Shown: positions 1 to 11,256, numbered from the stretch's first letter. The stretch: 64,000 nt of DNA from Sipunculus nudus (GCA_026874595.1 CM049320.1:45024714-45088713), one strand, 5' to 3'. Notes: generated by a model from the sequence alone, not told the origin. Numbers and translations: made by a program.

Positions 1-2657
1 GAAAGTTAGCGAATTCCTGTGATTTTTTATGTATTTAAGTTTTTGTACTGTTCTTACTTTGGCTGAGAATATTTGCTACAATAAAGTGCTGTGTGATACG
101 TTTGTGTTTATTTGTTTTTTTATGCAAGTTTTATTCTTGACCTCTAAAATATTAGTTCCAATAATAAATAGTGATCTTCAAATGAATTTCTCTAACCCTA
201 AACATTGAATATCACCCAGAAATACATTTAATTTGTACTTTATGAAATTGTCTTAATACGGCGAACACGACATCCCCCTCCCATAAATATTTACGTTCGT
301 TAATAATAATTATAATGGTGTACACCATCCGTATGCAAGTGTGTATATATTCCTTTTTTAAATTGTTATTATTGCAATTTTAGTTACCATTTAGTAATTC
401 TTTGATTCTTGATGCTGGAAATAACAATATTTAAAATTATACAGTACTTGAAGGAATTGTCTGATATGGCTGTATATTGCACTTATGTATTTATTATTCA
501 TAAATGGGTAAATGTGTATTTAAGAGGGGTTTTAAAGAGTTATTTTACTATGTTGAACGCATTATTCCAAAATTTTATTGATCTATAATAAGAAAGATTA
601 ATATAATAGATAAGGCTTGTAGAGTTTTATATCCAATATATATTTGATATGTATTACCAAAATGCTCAAGTAAATGCTAAAATGCAACATTTTCTTGGCG
701 ACGTCTTCACAGTATTATAAATAACTTTATAAACAACAAAATTCAAGCCGATATAGTCACCTAAGGAGAAAAATAAACTCTCAAGCAACACCATCTTTCA
801 TTATATAACCTTTTTCCTAAAATTATACTTTCCCTTTATATTTACAGAATATTTCCTTTGCTTATAATTTGCGTTAAATATTGTAAATAGGCCTTTAAAA
901 ACTCTTAAATACACATTCATCCGTAATCATAGAAAGAACGGGACTAACTGCAGGCGGAATACTTGCAAAAAAATACATATGTCAAAAATGTTTAATGTTT
1001 TAGATGTAACAATTCCGGAAGTATCTTGCTACAGTCCAGGACCCCGTGCGGTAAAACGATCGAAAACAAATTGGGTTCTAGTTGAATAATTACTTTCATC
1101 ATGCCCTTGACTATGATATATTGATCATTTATAATATTTAAGTTTATTTTTGCAAAACTTAAATTAATTTGTACACCGTCCGCACGCGTTTTAGCATATA
1201 TTTTATACAGTATGAATGTTCGTGCACGCGCGCGTGCTCGTATGCGCGCACGCGTTTTAGTAACAACCGGTGATTCCGGTTAAATGACGTCACATCTGCT
1301 CGATCCACTGTACAAATTAATTAGTCTTCCAGTTCATGCATATACGCGCACATGGGGAAACACACCTTTTTTTACGCATATATATGTTAGCACAAACACA
1401 TATATACGAGCACATGGAAACACAACTTTACTGCATGATGTCTGTCCTTACTTTCCTTGCTCAAACATGAGACTTATTTGATAATTACAACAACATTCAC
1501 TTTTTTAAAAGGATCACATTTTAATAAGACGTACTATATCAACCTTGATTTATAGGAAAATTCAAGTACGTCCGACTACGTAGTACGAGTAATGCCAATT
1601 TGCGGCAGGTCACATATATTGCACTTTTACCGATTATCCTTGGATAAATTAAGGCGAAACATGCCCAGAGGAGTTCGACAAAAACAAGTCAATTTTTACT
1701 TAAAACTAATGCTCTATCTTCTTTTCGGCTATATCTTTTGAAATTCCTTAGGTAATTTCTTGGCTCGTTGAATATTCCACGATTTCCTAAGAGGATCAGT
1801 AGATTCCGCGACACTCAAGGTGAAAGATGACGCCCACGTTTACAGTGGGCTGAGCCTATAGGTCACGTGGTCCTATTTGTTTACATGCCCTGGGGTCACC
1901 AAGCCCTGAACCTGAAGGAGAGTAGTAAATGGTCTGGCTTTCTCTGGTTGGCTCTAGCCATCATGTGCTGGAGCATCAAAAACACCCCATTGTTTGATTT
2001 TTAAGTATGTTAAGCATAATTCCCAATAAAATTGACAGTATTGGTCAATTTGTTTTAAATCTATGGCCAATCAAAGAGATGTTGTCCAAATGCTTGTTTG
2101 GGACTGCTTGGTGGGGTATTTTGGGCTTCACTGCATTCGGGCCAGGATGGTTAAAAAAGGAGATACACAAGCCCCCTTTTTCTTGGTCAAGTTTGACTGA
2201 AGAAACAACAAATTCTCAGGTAAAAAAAATTTAATATCAGAATTTATTTTGAAAATTATTTAAAAGAGGCCCAAACCTCAGGTGTTTTATAGATGTTATA
2301 TAGGGAAAATAAATACAACCACGTGTCCTTCACAAAAACCTGTCTTTACAATGTGGGTGATAATACAGGCTGATCGCTGCCACAAAATTGTGCCTGAACT
2401 GATATTCTGAGTCTTTTCAGCTTATTCAAGTACTATATTCTTTATTTCCAGGCTGTTTTTATGAGAAAAACTTGGTTTTGGGAAGCGGATTCCTGACAGG
2501 TAAGAAACATGAACTGTCACTCTATCTTCATACCATAACAAAACTGAATTACAATTCTAGGGCTGATTTCAATAGGTAAACAACACTTTTTGGTGCCAGA
2601 TTTGTGTCGGCATTTCACTGGGAGTGGTGTGGATGACTTTTAGGGTGAATGGCCGTA

Positions 2658-2713
2658 TTGGGGGGGGGGGGGGGGCAGAATGATAAGGGAACAGGGGAAC
2701 AAGTGGGGGGGGG
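2658..2713 (+). repeat. Poly-G tracts
   Basis: Runs of about 16 G (near 2660-2676) and 10 G (near 2704-2713), separated by shorter G-runs, lie inside the copy A insertion. The layout could form a G-quadruplex on the plus strand. Run lengths may be unreliable in an assembly. Confidence 0.7.
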
Positions 2714-2763
2714 GTAGAAGAGAGGAATTAATTTTTTTCTACTTTTGGTTCATGACTGGGCAT

Positions 2764-2774
<11 letters not shown>

Positions 2775-2815
<41 letters not shown>
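2775..2815. repeat. (TA)n microsatellite
   Basis: A near-perfect TA tract inside the copy A insertion. A second one lies at about 3149-3185. Confidence 0.95.
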
Positions 2816-2818
<3 letters not shown>

Positions 2819-3140
2819 AATATATAATTATTTATTTATTAATAAACCCCCATTTGTTTGCCCCCCATTTATTTGCCAAATTTGATGTTGCCAAATATCT
2901 TGACATACCATGTTTCTGTATATTATGTTTTATTTTTACATGGATTTTGTGCATGTTGACTCATTGCAAAAAAACATGGTGTTGTTAAAATGTGTCATTT
3001 GGTGAATTTTATGGCCTCACTGAATAAAAATCAATGGTATATGGCCAGTATGTGCAGTATTGTATAACAGCAGGCTCAAATAATTTCCCATGATTAGCAT
3101 TTTCCTTATTTGACAGCATGGATTAACTGTCACCAGTAAT

Positions 3141-3190
<50 letters not shown>

Positions 3191-3252
3191 TATGCATATA
3201 TGTTCATATATATATGTTACATAGTGAAAATAAATACAACCACGTGTCCTAT

Positions 3253-3372
3253 ACGCACGATATCGTGTATATTGTGTACTGCATACACGATATCGTGTAT
3301 ATTGTGTGCTGCATACACGATATCGTGCGTACAATTTCTTATGTACACGAATTATCGTGTATATTGCTCCTT
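3253..3372. repeat. Four palindromes at exact 30-bp spacing, copy A
   Basis: The palindrome CACGATATCGTG starts at 3256, 3286 and 3316, and a variant with a two-base insertion starts at 3346, so the period is exactly 30 bp. The second unit extends to an 18-bp perfect palindrome (ATACACGATATCGTGTAT, 3283-3300). Thirty bp is close to three helical turns, which would put all centres on the same DNA face. The array lies about 0.8 kb upstream of the heat-shock/TATA cluster. It could be an array of binding sites for a dimeric regulator or a minisatellite; function unknown. Confidence 0.85.
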
Positions 3373-3990
3373 ATACGCAGGGAGTTTCGTGCACACAAAA
3401 AGTTGCATGCTCGTTTGTCTGCACACAAAAATACACGACTGTAGAAATACGGTGGTAGGTAGTGATAACCCGTATTAACTATTATTTTCCAGTACTTGTT
3501 CAAAATAATAGCAAAATCAACACATCTTTCTTGCTTTGAGAATGGTATTATCCCCTCTGGCCAACCGATAACGTCTGCAATTTTGAGTTACCAGAACTAA
3601 AATTAATTCAGATTTAGCGTCAGAACCCTGATAATGTGTAAAAAAAAATAAAGATAAATCAAAATTACATAAAAGAATGAGTCTGACACAAATGTGCTAC
3701 CCGCCTAGTGCATGTCAAATGGAATTTCATAAAATAATGAAATAAGTTAGGGAAAATATAATTTATGCGGTGCATTAGCAGGTCAGTTTATATTAAATTG
3801 GAATATCAGATCATAAAGTGTAGTTGGAGAGACGCAGTTAATAATATTTGGTAAAGTTGTCAGCTCTTGTTATCATCATGTTTGTTTGCACCCGTGCTGA
3901 CGACGCTGGTGAATTGTTCAATAGTATTTTATTTATTATGTAAGTAAATGGACTTACTGTACCAAGATTTATTATAATTAGATGACAGAA

Positions 3991-4136
3991 GGTTCTAGAG
4001 AATTCAGGTAATGTGTAATTTCCAATAGGTAAATTCTAGAAAATCACGTAGGTGCCAGTCTTGACAAGAAACGACTTGATTATTCTAGAGGCTTCTAGAA
4101 GTTTCGGTTACCCAGGTGTCAAGGCCGGTCTAGAAA
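3991..4136 (+). promoter_or_regulatory. Heat-shock element cluster, copy A
   Basis: At 4083-4105 the units TTC, GAG, TTC, GAA and TTC alternate with exact 2-bp gaps, the canonical arrangement bound by heat-shock factor trimers. More TTC/GAA units occur at 3993-4005 and TTCTAGAA at 4034-4041, with a related CTAGAA at about 4130. A CCAAT box lies at 4022-4026. The cluster ends about 50-80 bp upstream of a TATA box. Conservation in copy B reflects the duplication and is not independent support. The call rests on motif match only. Confidence 0.7.
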
Positions 4137-4180
4137 GGGGTGAATGAATTTGGAAGCTAGCGTCAACTGGTGACGGGTCG

Positions 4181-4188
4181 TTATATAG
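4181..4188 (+). promoter_or_regulatory. TATA box of heat-shock-like promoter, copy A
   Basis: TTATATAG, about 75 bp downstream of the strongest heat-shock element. The expected transcription start near 4210 nearly coincides with the point where copies A and B diverge (4206/4207). Confidence 0.6.
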
Positions 4189-4206
4189 TTGAACACTGAG
4201 CGGGAT

Positions 4207-5333
4207 AAATAAAAATATTGCTCAATAGCCCTACTTATCCATAATTTTGCCAAGAGCTGATGTGTTTACATAGAGAACAAGCCGCCATGATTACATTAAG
4301 TGACCCACAGTCCTTTGCAACGGGATTTAGACTGGGAACCCGCTCTAATCTTATCGCTGTTTGAACTGGAAAAAGCGGGCGATAACAAATGTCAGTGGCG
4401 GGTACCAGTCGATCAACGTCCGCTCATTACAAATTCCTGTATATTGTTATGTTTAAATCACCGCGGGCTTACAAGGATCGTTAGGGATTAAATTTCATTA
4501 ATATATTAAGGTAAGAACGTGGTAAAGTTGCCAGAAAGACCTATTTACTACCAAAGACATTCACTAACGGATGCATTTTGGTGTGTATATTGAGTAGTTT
4601 TAAGAGTTTTTTGGTGCCTTCTACCAGTGTCTACCATTTCACCATTACAAGGCCTAACTGTACAGGCCATTCCCACAACTGTGATCGTATCACAGTTGTG
4701 GATCCGCAACAAGTGCCATGCAAATCCGTCTTGCGATGTACGGAGGACGTTTGACAGCCGTACTCGGCAGGCAAGTTGCACTTTTACCCTCATTGCGTGC
4801 GACGTTGCGTCTTAGACCACGAATTTTCTTCCCATTGTACCTAAAAAATTGCACGTGTCACTAGCGAACTTCTTACGTACTCCTTGCTGGTGGAGCAAGT
4901 TGCACTTGCGCTTCGTTGTTCGCGGAGAATTTGTAATATCTGTTGGACATGTCCAAAATTGTCCGTACGTGCTTACGGGCTGTCTACGACCTCGAAATTT
5001 CGCAAGACAGACTTGCGTGGCACGTAAGATTCTACATAAAATTTGAACGAACAGTCCGTAGGAGCCCGCACGGCCGGTTGTGACCTAGGCTTATGGAGAG
5101 TGACGTTTGCCAGTGCCCTTCAGACGAAGTCTCCGTGCCCCATGTACAGAATTACGATAGTCTAGGAACACAACGCGTTTATACACACACACGGACATCG
5201 ACTTCACACAGAGATGATCCACACTCGGGGAACCAAAAATTTAACCGCTATTCCCGGCAAGAGCCCAGGTCACTTGGCGTGAGCGAACAGGCAGGTCGCA
5301 AGGCCGTAATTATATAAAAGTCTGTTTATTCAG

Positions 5334-5335
<2 letters not shown>
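4207..5335. other. Unique GC-richer island between duplicated blocks
   Basis: Clearly richer in CpG than its surroundings. Short open frames exist (for example 4300-4491 on plus) but none is recognisable. It contains a perfect hairpin at 4673-4701 and a longer imperfect inverted repeat whose best-matched arms are 4713-4735 and 5001-5023, which suggests a small palindromic element. If the heat-shock-like promoter is active, this is the region it would transcribe. No gene can be assigned. Confidence 0.5.
4673..4701. repeat. Perfect 13-bp inverted repeat (hairpin)
   Basis: CCACAACTGTGAT, then a 3-nt spacer CGT, then ATCACAGTTGTGG, with no mismatches. It lies just left of the longer inverted repeat. 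Confidence 0.9.

Positions 5336-5394
<59 letters not shown>
5336..5394. repeat. (TA)n microsatellite
   Basis: A long, almost uninterrupted TA tract with one short ACA interruption. Confidence 0.95.
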
Positions 5395-5395
<1 letters not shown>

Positions 5396-5648
5396 GCATC
5401 AATAAATGTAAGGTTTAATTGCAGTTTAAGAGTTCAGTAAAACAGTCCAGACTTAGTCTTGGCAGGCTGCGGGTCGGTCGGTGTCCATGTCCAAATAAAA
5501 AAAAAATATATAGAAAACCGGTTCTCAAATGGAAATCAATATGAGACAAAGCAACCAAGGCAACCAACGCAATTTATCACTGCAAGGCAATTCATGACCT
5601 GATATTATACGATACCGTAACATTATGAATGTTGTATTTTTGGAGCCG

Positions 5649-5649
<1 letters not shown>

Positions 5650-5708
<59 letters not shown>

Positions 5709-6198
5709 ACGGATTTACCCTCCAGACTTGTGTTTGGGAGGGAATCCTAGACCTGTCAATTTAGTCAAGGGGAATTCCCCGTGGCTAGCCAGCCCTGCTT
5801 GGCGTATGGCTGGACTTAAGTAACTTGAGCAGGGGATACCCTGGTGATCAGGTGACCAAGTCTTGTCTCGCTTTCTCTGGTATACGCTTCTGGACTGATA
5901 AGACGGTTTCTGTAGCTCTCATTAAGTATGTGACATAAATCAGCTTACATAGTATTTAATAAGTAGTCTTGTAGGTATCACTTTTAAGTTTAGGTCTTCA
6001 TATAGTCTTAGTTAATAGTTACAATATTCTGACTGTTCATGTTAAACATATACTTCATTCTCCATTTTAGATTTGTCACTTGTAAGTTTTATCATTAATA
6101 TACTCAGTGATCAAATTATGTACGAGTTCTGTCCTAGTTCCGCAATCAGAGGTATATGGAAGTAAATATATCAATTTAATTACAAGACCCATTCCTGT

Positions 6199-6251
<53 letters not shown>
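5650..6251. repeat. (TA)n microsatellite split by an insertion
   Basis: TA tracts at about 5650-5704 and 6203-6250 flank a 498-bp LTR-like sequence. They read as one original microsatellite interrupted by the insertion. Confidence 0.85.
5705..6202. mobile_element. Solo LTR
   Basis: 498 bp beginning TGTTACGG and ending CCTGTAACA: TG...CA ends with a perfect 6-bp terminal inverted repeat (TGTTAC/GTAACA), as in LTR retrotransposons. Both flanks are (TA)n, so a 4-6 bp target duplication is present by necessity but not informative. No internal region or second LTR is adjacent, as expected after LTR-LTR recombination. Its body does not match the BEL/Pao LTRs at 11991-40111, although the terminal hexamers are alike. 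A TIR element is the alternative. Confidence 0.6.
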
Positions 6252-6253
<2 letters not shown>

Positions 6254-8351
6254 AATATGCGAGAAGAATTGATCGCTTATATGAATTTTTAACTTTGGTG
6301 TTTCCATGTGTCCTTCAACGTATATGCATGCGTATGTGCGTATATGTGCGTGAACACGGTGATATGTTTTAAAGTAATGCAGAATGGGCTTTTACAAAAT
6401 CGCCCCCTTGTGACTCTAGCATATTTTTTTCATTTTAAAAACAGACACATTAAATATTCTTCTTAAAATAAATAAGTGATATAATTATTTATTTGAAAGT
6501 TAGCGAATTCCTGTGATTTTTTATGTATTTAAGTTTTTGTACTGTTCTTACTTTGGCTGAGAATATTTGCTACAATAAAGTGCTGTGTGATACGTTTGTG
6601 TTAATTTGTTTTTTAATGCAAGTTTTATTCTTAACCTCTAAAATATTAGTTCCAATAATAAATAGTGATCTTCAAATGAATTTCTCTAACCCTAAACATT
6701 GAATATCACCCAGAAATACATTTAATTTGTACTTTATGAAATTGTCTTAATACGGCGAACATGACATCCCCCTCCCATAAATATTTACGTTCGTTAATAA
6801 TAATTATAATGGTGTACACCATCCGTATGCAAGTGTGTATATATTCCTTTTTTAAATTGTTATTATTGCAATTTTAGTTACCATTTAGTAATTCTTTGAT
6901 TCTTGATGCTGGAAATAACAATATTTAAAATTATACAGTACTTGAAGAAATTGTCTGATATGGCTGTATATTGCACTTATGTATTTATTATTCATAAATG
7001 GGTAAATGTGTATTTAAGAGGGGTTTTAAAGAGTTATTTTATTATCTTGAACGCATTATTCCAAAATTTTATTGATCTATAATAAGAAAGATTAATATAA
7101 TAGATAAGGCTTGTAGAGTTTTATATCCAATATATATTTGATATGTATTACCAAAATGCTCAAGTAAATGCTAAAATGCAACATTTTCTTGGCGACGTCT
7201 TCACAGTATTATAAATAACTTTATAAACAACAAAATTCAAGCCGATATAGTCACCTAAGGAGAAAAATAAACTCTCAAGCAACACCATCTTTCATTATAT
7301 AACCTTTTTCCTAAAATTATACTTTCCCTTTATATTTACAGAATATTTCCTTTGCTTATAATTTGCGTTAAATATTGTAAATAGGCCTTTAAAAACTCTT
7401 AAATACACATTCATCCGTAATCATAGAAAGAACGGGACTAACTGCAGGCGGAATACTTGCAAAAAAATACATATGTCAAAAATGTTTAATGTTTTAGATG
7501 TAACAATTCCGGAAGTATCTTGCTACAGTCCAGGACCCCATGCGGTAAAACGATCGAAAACAAATTGGGTTCTAGTTGAATAATTACTTTCATCATGCCC
7601 TTGACTATGATATATTGATCATTTATAATATTTAAGTTTATTTTTGCAAAACTTAAATTAATTTGTACACCGTCCGCACGGGTTTTAGCATATATTTTAT
7701 ACAGTATGAATGTTCGTGCACGCGCGCGTGCTCGTATGCGCGCACGCGTTTTAGTAACAACCGGTTATTCCGGTTAAATGACGTCACATCTGCTCGATCC
7801 ACTGTACAAATTAATTAGTCTTCCAGTTCATGCATATACGTGCACATGGGGAAACACACCTTTTTTTACGCATATATATGTTAGCACAAACACATATATA
7901 CGAGCACATGGAAACACAACTTTACTGCATGATGTCTGTCCTTACTTTCCTTGCTCAAACATGAGACTTATTTGATAATTACAACAACATTCACTTTTTT
8001 AAAAGGATCACATTTTAATAAGACGTACTATATCAACCTTGATTTATAGGAAAATTCAAGTAAGTCCGACTACGTAGTACGAGTAATGCCAATTTGCGGC
8101 AGGTCACCTATTTTGCACTTTTACCGATTATCCTTGGATAAATTAAGGCGAAACATGCCCAGAGGAGTTCGACAAAAACAAGTCAATTTTTACTTAAAAC
8201 TAATGCTCTCTCTTCTTTTCGGCTATATCTTTTGAAATTCCTAAGTTAATTTCTTGGCTCGTTGAATATTCCACGATTTCCTAAGAGGATCAGTAGATTC
8301 CGCGACACTCAAGGTGAAAGATGACGCCCACGTTTACAGTGGGCTGAGCCT

Positions 8352-8472
8352 ATACGCACGATATCGTGTATATTGTGTACTGCATACACGATATCGTGTA
8401 TATTGTGTGCTGCATACATGATATCGTGCGTACAATTTCTTATGTACACGAATTATCGTGTATATTGCTCCT
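8352..8472. repeat. Four palindromes at 30-bp spacing, copy B
   Basis: Counterpart of 3253-3372. Palindrome cores start at 8357, 8387, 8417 and 8447. The third has one change (CATGATATCGTG). Confidence 0.85.
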
Positions 8473-9090
8473 TATACGCAGGGAGTTTCGTGCACACAAA
8501 AAGTTGCATGCTCGTTTGTCTGCACACAAAAATACACGACTGTAGAAATACGGTGGTAGGTAGTGATAACCCGTATTAACTATTATTTTCCAGTACTTGT
8601 TCAAAATAATAGCAAAATCAACACATCTTTCTTGCTTTGAGAATGGTATTATCCCCTCTGGCCAACCGATAACGTCTGCAATTTTGAGTTACCAGAACTA
8701 AAATTAATTCAGATTTAGCGTCAGAACCCTGGTAATGTGTAAAAAAAATAAAGATAAATCAAAATTACATAAAAGAATGAGTCTGACACAAATGTGCTAC
8801 CCGCCTAGTGCATGTCAAATGGAATTTCATAAAATAATGAAATAAGTTAGGGAAAATATAATTTATGCGGTGCATTAGCAGGTCAGTTTATATTAAATTG
8901 GAATATCAGATCATAAAGTGTAGTTGGAGAGACGCAGTTAACAATATTTGGTAAAGTTGTCAGCTCTTGTTGTCATCATGTTTGTTTGCACCCGTGCTGA
9001 CGACGCTGGTGGATTGTTCAATAGTATTTTATTTATTATGTAAGTCAATGGACTTACTGTACCAAGATTTATTATAATTAGATGACAGAA

Positions 9091-9236
9091 GGTTCTAGAG
9101 AATTCAGGTAATGTGTAATTTCCAATAGGTAAATTCTAGAAAATCCCGTAGGTGCCAGTCTTGACAAGAAACGACTTGATTATTCTAGAGGCTTCTAGAA
9201 GTTTCGGTTACCCAGGTGTCAAGGCCGGTCTAGAAA
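9091..9236 (+). promoter_or_regulatory. Heat-shock element cluster, copy B
   Basis: The same five-unit alternating TTC/GAA array as in copy A, here at 9183-9205, with flanking units and a CCAAT box at 9122-9126. Offset from copy A is exactly 5100 bp. Confidence 0.7.
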
Positions 9237-9280
9237 GGGGTGAATGAATTTGGAAGCTAGCGTCAACTGGTGACGGGTCG

Positions 9281-9288
9281 TTATATAG
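9281..9288 (+). promoter_or_regulatory. TATA box of heat-shock-like promoter, copy B
   Basis: TTATATAG, with a predicted start near 9310, within a few bases of where homology to copy A stops. Confidence 0.6.
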
Positions 9289-9332
9289 TTGAACACTGAG
9301 CGGGATGTGTTATAAATTCCGCGAGGACAGTA

Positions 9333-9578
9333 TTAGTCCTGGAGAGAATATGCATAGTTGCAGCCGATCAGGGCGTAAGAAGATATACCTGATTCGTTTT
9401 TGTTGAAGACGTTGTTATTGTGAGATTGGAGCCAGTCAACGACGACGGTGGCCAATTGTTGGATGTTACCGTAATAAACCGTGTTCTTCAGTTCAGACAA
9501 CGAGTGGTATTTTGGACTTTTCAGTGTGAAAGAACTCGGGAATATATGTCCGCTGCGTGTGTGGTGTGACAGAGTCAA
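9333..9578 (-). CDS. Unrecognised open frame, possible exon or gene fragment
   Basis: An 81-codon frame on the minus strand, closed by a stop at its left end, in DNA clearly less AT-rich than the next kilobase. The peptide is not low complexity and has a mixed composition typical of coding DNA (e.g. VVVDWLQSHNN, SSYALIGCNYAYSLQD). I do not recognise a domain. It runs towards the copy B promoter, so that promoter would transcribe its antisense. It could be the last exon or a fragment of a gene captured next to the duplication, or chance. Confidence 0.25.
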   Translation of the reverse strand: MTLSHHTRSGHIFPSSFTLKSPKYHSLSELKNTVYYGNIQQLATVVVDWLQSHNNNVFNKNESGISSYALIGCNYAYSLQD

Positions 9579-9599
9579 AAAGCTTCTGACTGCTTAATT

Positions 9600-9936
9600 T
9601 TTACATATTAATAAAATATTTTCTAAAAATATAATAATAATATAAATATTGTGTAACAGTATAAATTGGTTAAATATATAATTTTGTGTAAGAATATATA
9701 TATATATAAAATATTTTAAAAAGTTTAAAAATATATATATATATTATAATTTAAAACGTATAAAATGTTTTTAAAATTAAAATATTGATTAAAAGTATAG
9801 AATATTACGACGAATATGGAGTAAATATAATGGAGATAGTATAATAAAATATTATTATTATTATTAATGATAATAAATATAAAATGATAATAATATAAGT
9901 ATCAGTATTATCATTAATATTCTATGTATATCTGCA

Positions 9937-9973
<37 letters not shown>

Positions 9974-10356
9974 CCTATATATATATATATACCTATATCT
10001 ATAACATATATTGGTAAAAAGAATAAAACATACTACCAAGTAAAAAATAATGTGATTAATATAAACATGTAATAACATCATAATTTTAGGTCTAATTCAA
10101 TGACTTAATACCTAAACATATTATACATTATGCAGAACAATAGAGTAAAATTAAATAGAATGTGATAGTAATCCATAAATAAAATATTAATGTGTAAAAA
10201 TATTACATTGAACACAATATTATGTAACACAGAATAATATAATATTTAACATGCTAACAGAATTGAATATAACTTTATATTTTTATTTAATTTTATTCCT
10301 CCTTCACTATATAATATACAATATATATAATCATATTAAACAATCTTAGATTAGTA

Positions 10357-10414
<58 letters not shown>

Positions 10415-10700
10415 TCTAGCGATATAACTTTTTTATTTAATACTTCATTGTTTAATTCTTTGTTGTATAATGTATTATTTTCAGTGCTGAGCCTATTTTT
10501 TTCCATTTGATAATTATAGAATTATAAAATTAATGTTTTGTTATAAATGCAAAATATTGTTTTATGTACGTACACAAATTAAAAATATACTGCACTTCAT
10601 TATTATAATCATTCATAGAATGTCATTTGGAACACTTGTTGATCAGACAGTTTCCGAACTTCGACCTCAAAGTTTTATCTACTACTGAATTTCTATCGTG
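9600..10700. other. Extremely AT-rich stretch with (TA)n tracts
   Basis: Nearly pure A+T with TA microsatellites at about 9938-9990 and 10363-10412 and short TTA/ATT repeats. No open frame of note and no gene signal. Confidence 0.85.
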
Positions 10701-10712
10701 CATATAGTCATG

Positions 10713-11256
10713 TAGACTGGTACCCTGCTCTATTATGGCCCTCAGCCAAGCATAGAAAAAAGACAGGCGTACAACGCCATCTTAAGTACTCCCAGTTGCA
10801 ACTCCTGACTTACCTATAGACTGGTTCCAACTTCAGTATGCACGCTCATACCGGATATCATGGATGTTCACGCGATCCTGGTTGATTATCCGTGAAGATT
10901 TCTTATTAAAAATATCTTTCTTTAGTTATTACTAGTTTTCAAATATTGAAGAATGAGTTGTTGCATAAAAATTGAATGATGGATGCATAGATAATACGAT
11001 ATACTGAATCTTTGATTTTCCACTGTACGTAGCAGTAATTTATTATTAATATCTATTAATCTAATCATTAATGTCACATTTAATATACAGCTAACTTTTG
11101 GTTACTTCTTTGAGCAAACGAAATGCTTATTTTTATCATATATAATATATACTGGAGTTGGTACCAGTCTGCCAAGAGTACAAAAGATGGCGTTGTACGC
11201 CCGTCTCTATGATTGCCTAGAGCAGCGGGGCCATTATAGAGCGGGGTACCAGTCTA
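10713..11256. mobile_element. Mutator-type non-autonomous TIR element (MITE) with 9-bp target duplication
   Basis: A 544-bp element with long terminal inverted repeats. It starts TAGACTGGTACCCTGCTCTA, and its right end read on the other strand starts TAGACTGGTACCCCGCTCTA. The arms stay similar for about 105-125 bp (left about 10713-10838, right about 11146-11256) with small indels. It is flanked by a perfect 9-bp direct repeat ATAGTCATG at 10704-10712 and 11257-11265. Long TIRs plus a 9-bp duplication are the hallmark of Mutator-like elements. No transposase fits in the ~300 bp centre, so it would be mobilised in trans. Confidence 0.78.

Larger units (their letters stand above)
1861..3249. 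mobile_element. Insertion in copy A: TIR element with 4-bp (TATA) target duplication
   Basis: Copy B reads straight through GAGCCTATACGCACG at 8346-8360, while copy A is interrupted at the same point by 1389 bp, so B is the empty site. The ends are inverted: GGTCACGTGGTC on the left, and the right end read on the other strand is GGACACGTGGTT. TATA at 1857-1860 is repeated at 3250-3253. A 6-bp CCTATA duplication with slightly shorter ends fits equally well. The last 34 bp (3216-3249) recur at 2295-2328 with two mismatches, so a 468 bp core (1861-2328) may have been extended by duplication. The interior has (TA)n tracts and G-runs. No transposase is visible; family unassigned. Confidence 0.75.
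1..4206. repeat. Direct repeat block, copy A (truncated by window start)
   Basis: Bases 1-1860 and 3250-4206 match 6495-8355 and 8350-9306 almost base for base, with scattered SNPs and single-base indels. The two copies lie in the same orientation with a start-to-start distance of 6494. Homology stops abruptly after GAGCGGGAT at 4206. The block may begin upstream of the window. It carries no convincing gene; a 65-codon open frame near 1284 survives in both copies only because the DNA is duplicated. It does carry a promoter-like cluster at its right end (heat-shock elements and TATA box), a 30-bp-period palindrome array at 3253-3372, and a perfect 14-bp palindrome ATGGTGTACACCAT at 315-328. 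Confidence 0.93.
6495..9306. repeat. Direct repeat block, copy B
   Basis: Second copy of the block at 1-4206, without the 1389-bp insertion; the junction at 8346-8360 preserves the uninterrupted target. Homology ends after GAGCGGGAT at 9306, where copy A continues with AAATAAAAAT and copy B with GTGTTATAAA. Confidence 0.93.

Noticed and set aside
1284-1481. 65-codon frame conserved at 7778-7975
   Set aside because: Both copies lie in the recent direct duplication, so conservation says nothing about selection. No start context or domain.
3283-3372. CRISPR-like array (regular palindromic repeats)
   Set aside because: Only four units with near-identical spacers in an animal-type genome and no cas genes; a minisatellite or binding-site array is the simpler reading.
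1-9306. Direct copies A and B as the two LTRs of one element
   Set aside because: The 2.3 kb between them holds no gag or pol, the copies are 2.8-4.2 kb, and the visible ends do not have TG...CA boundaries. A segmental duplication fits better.
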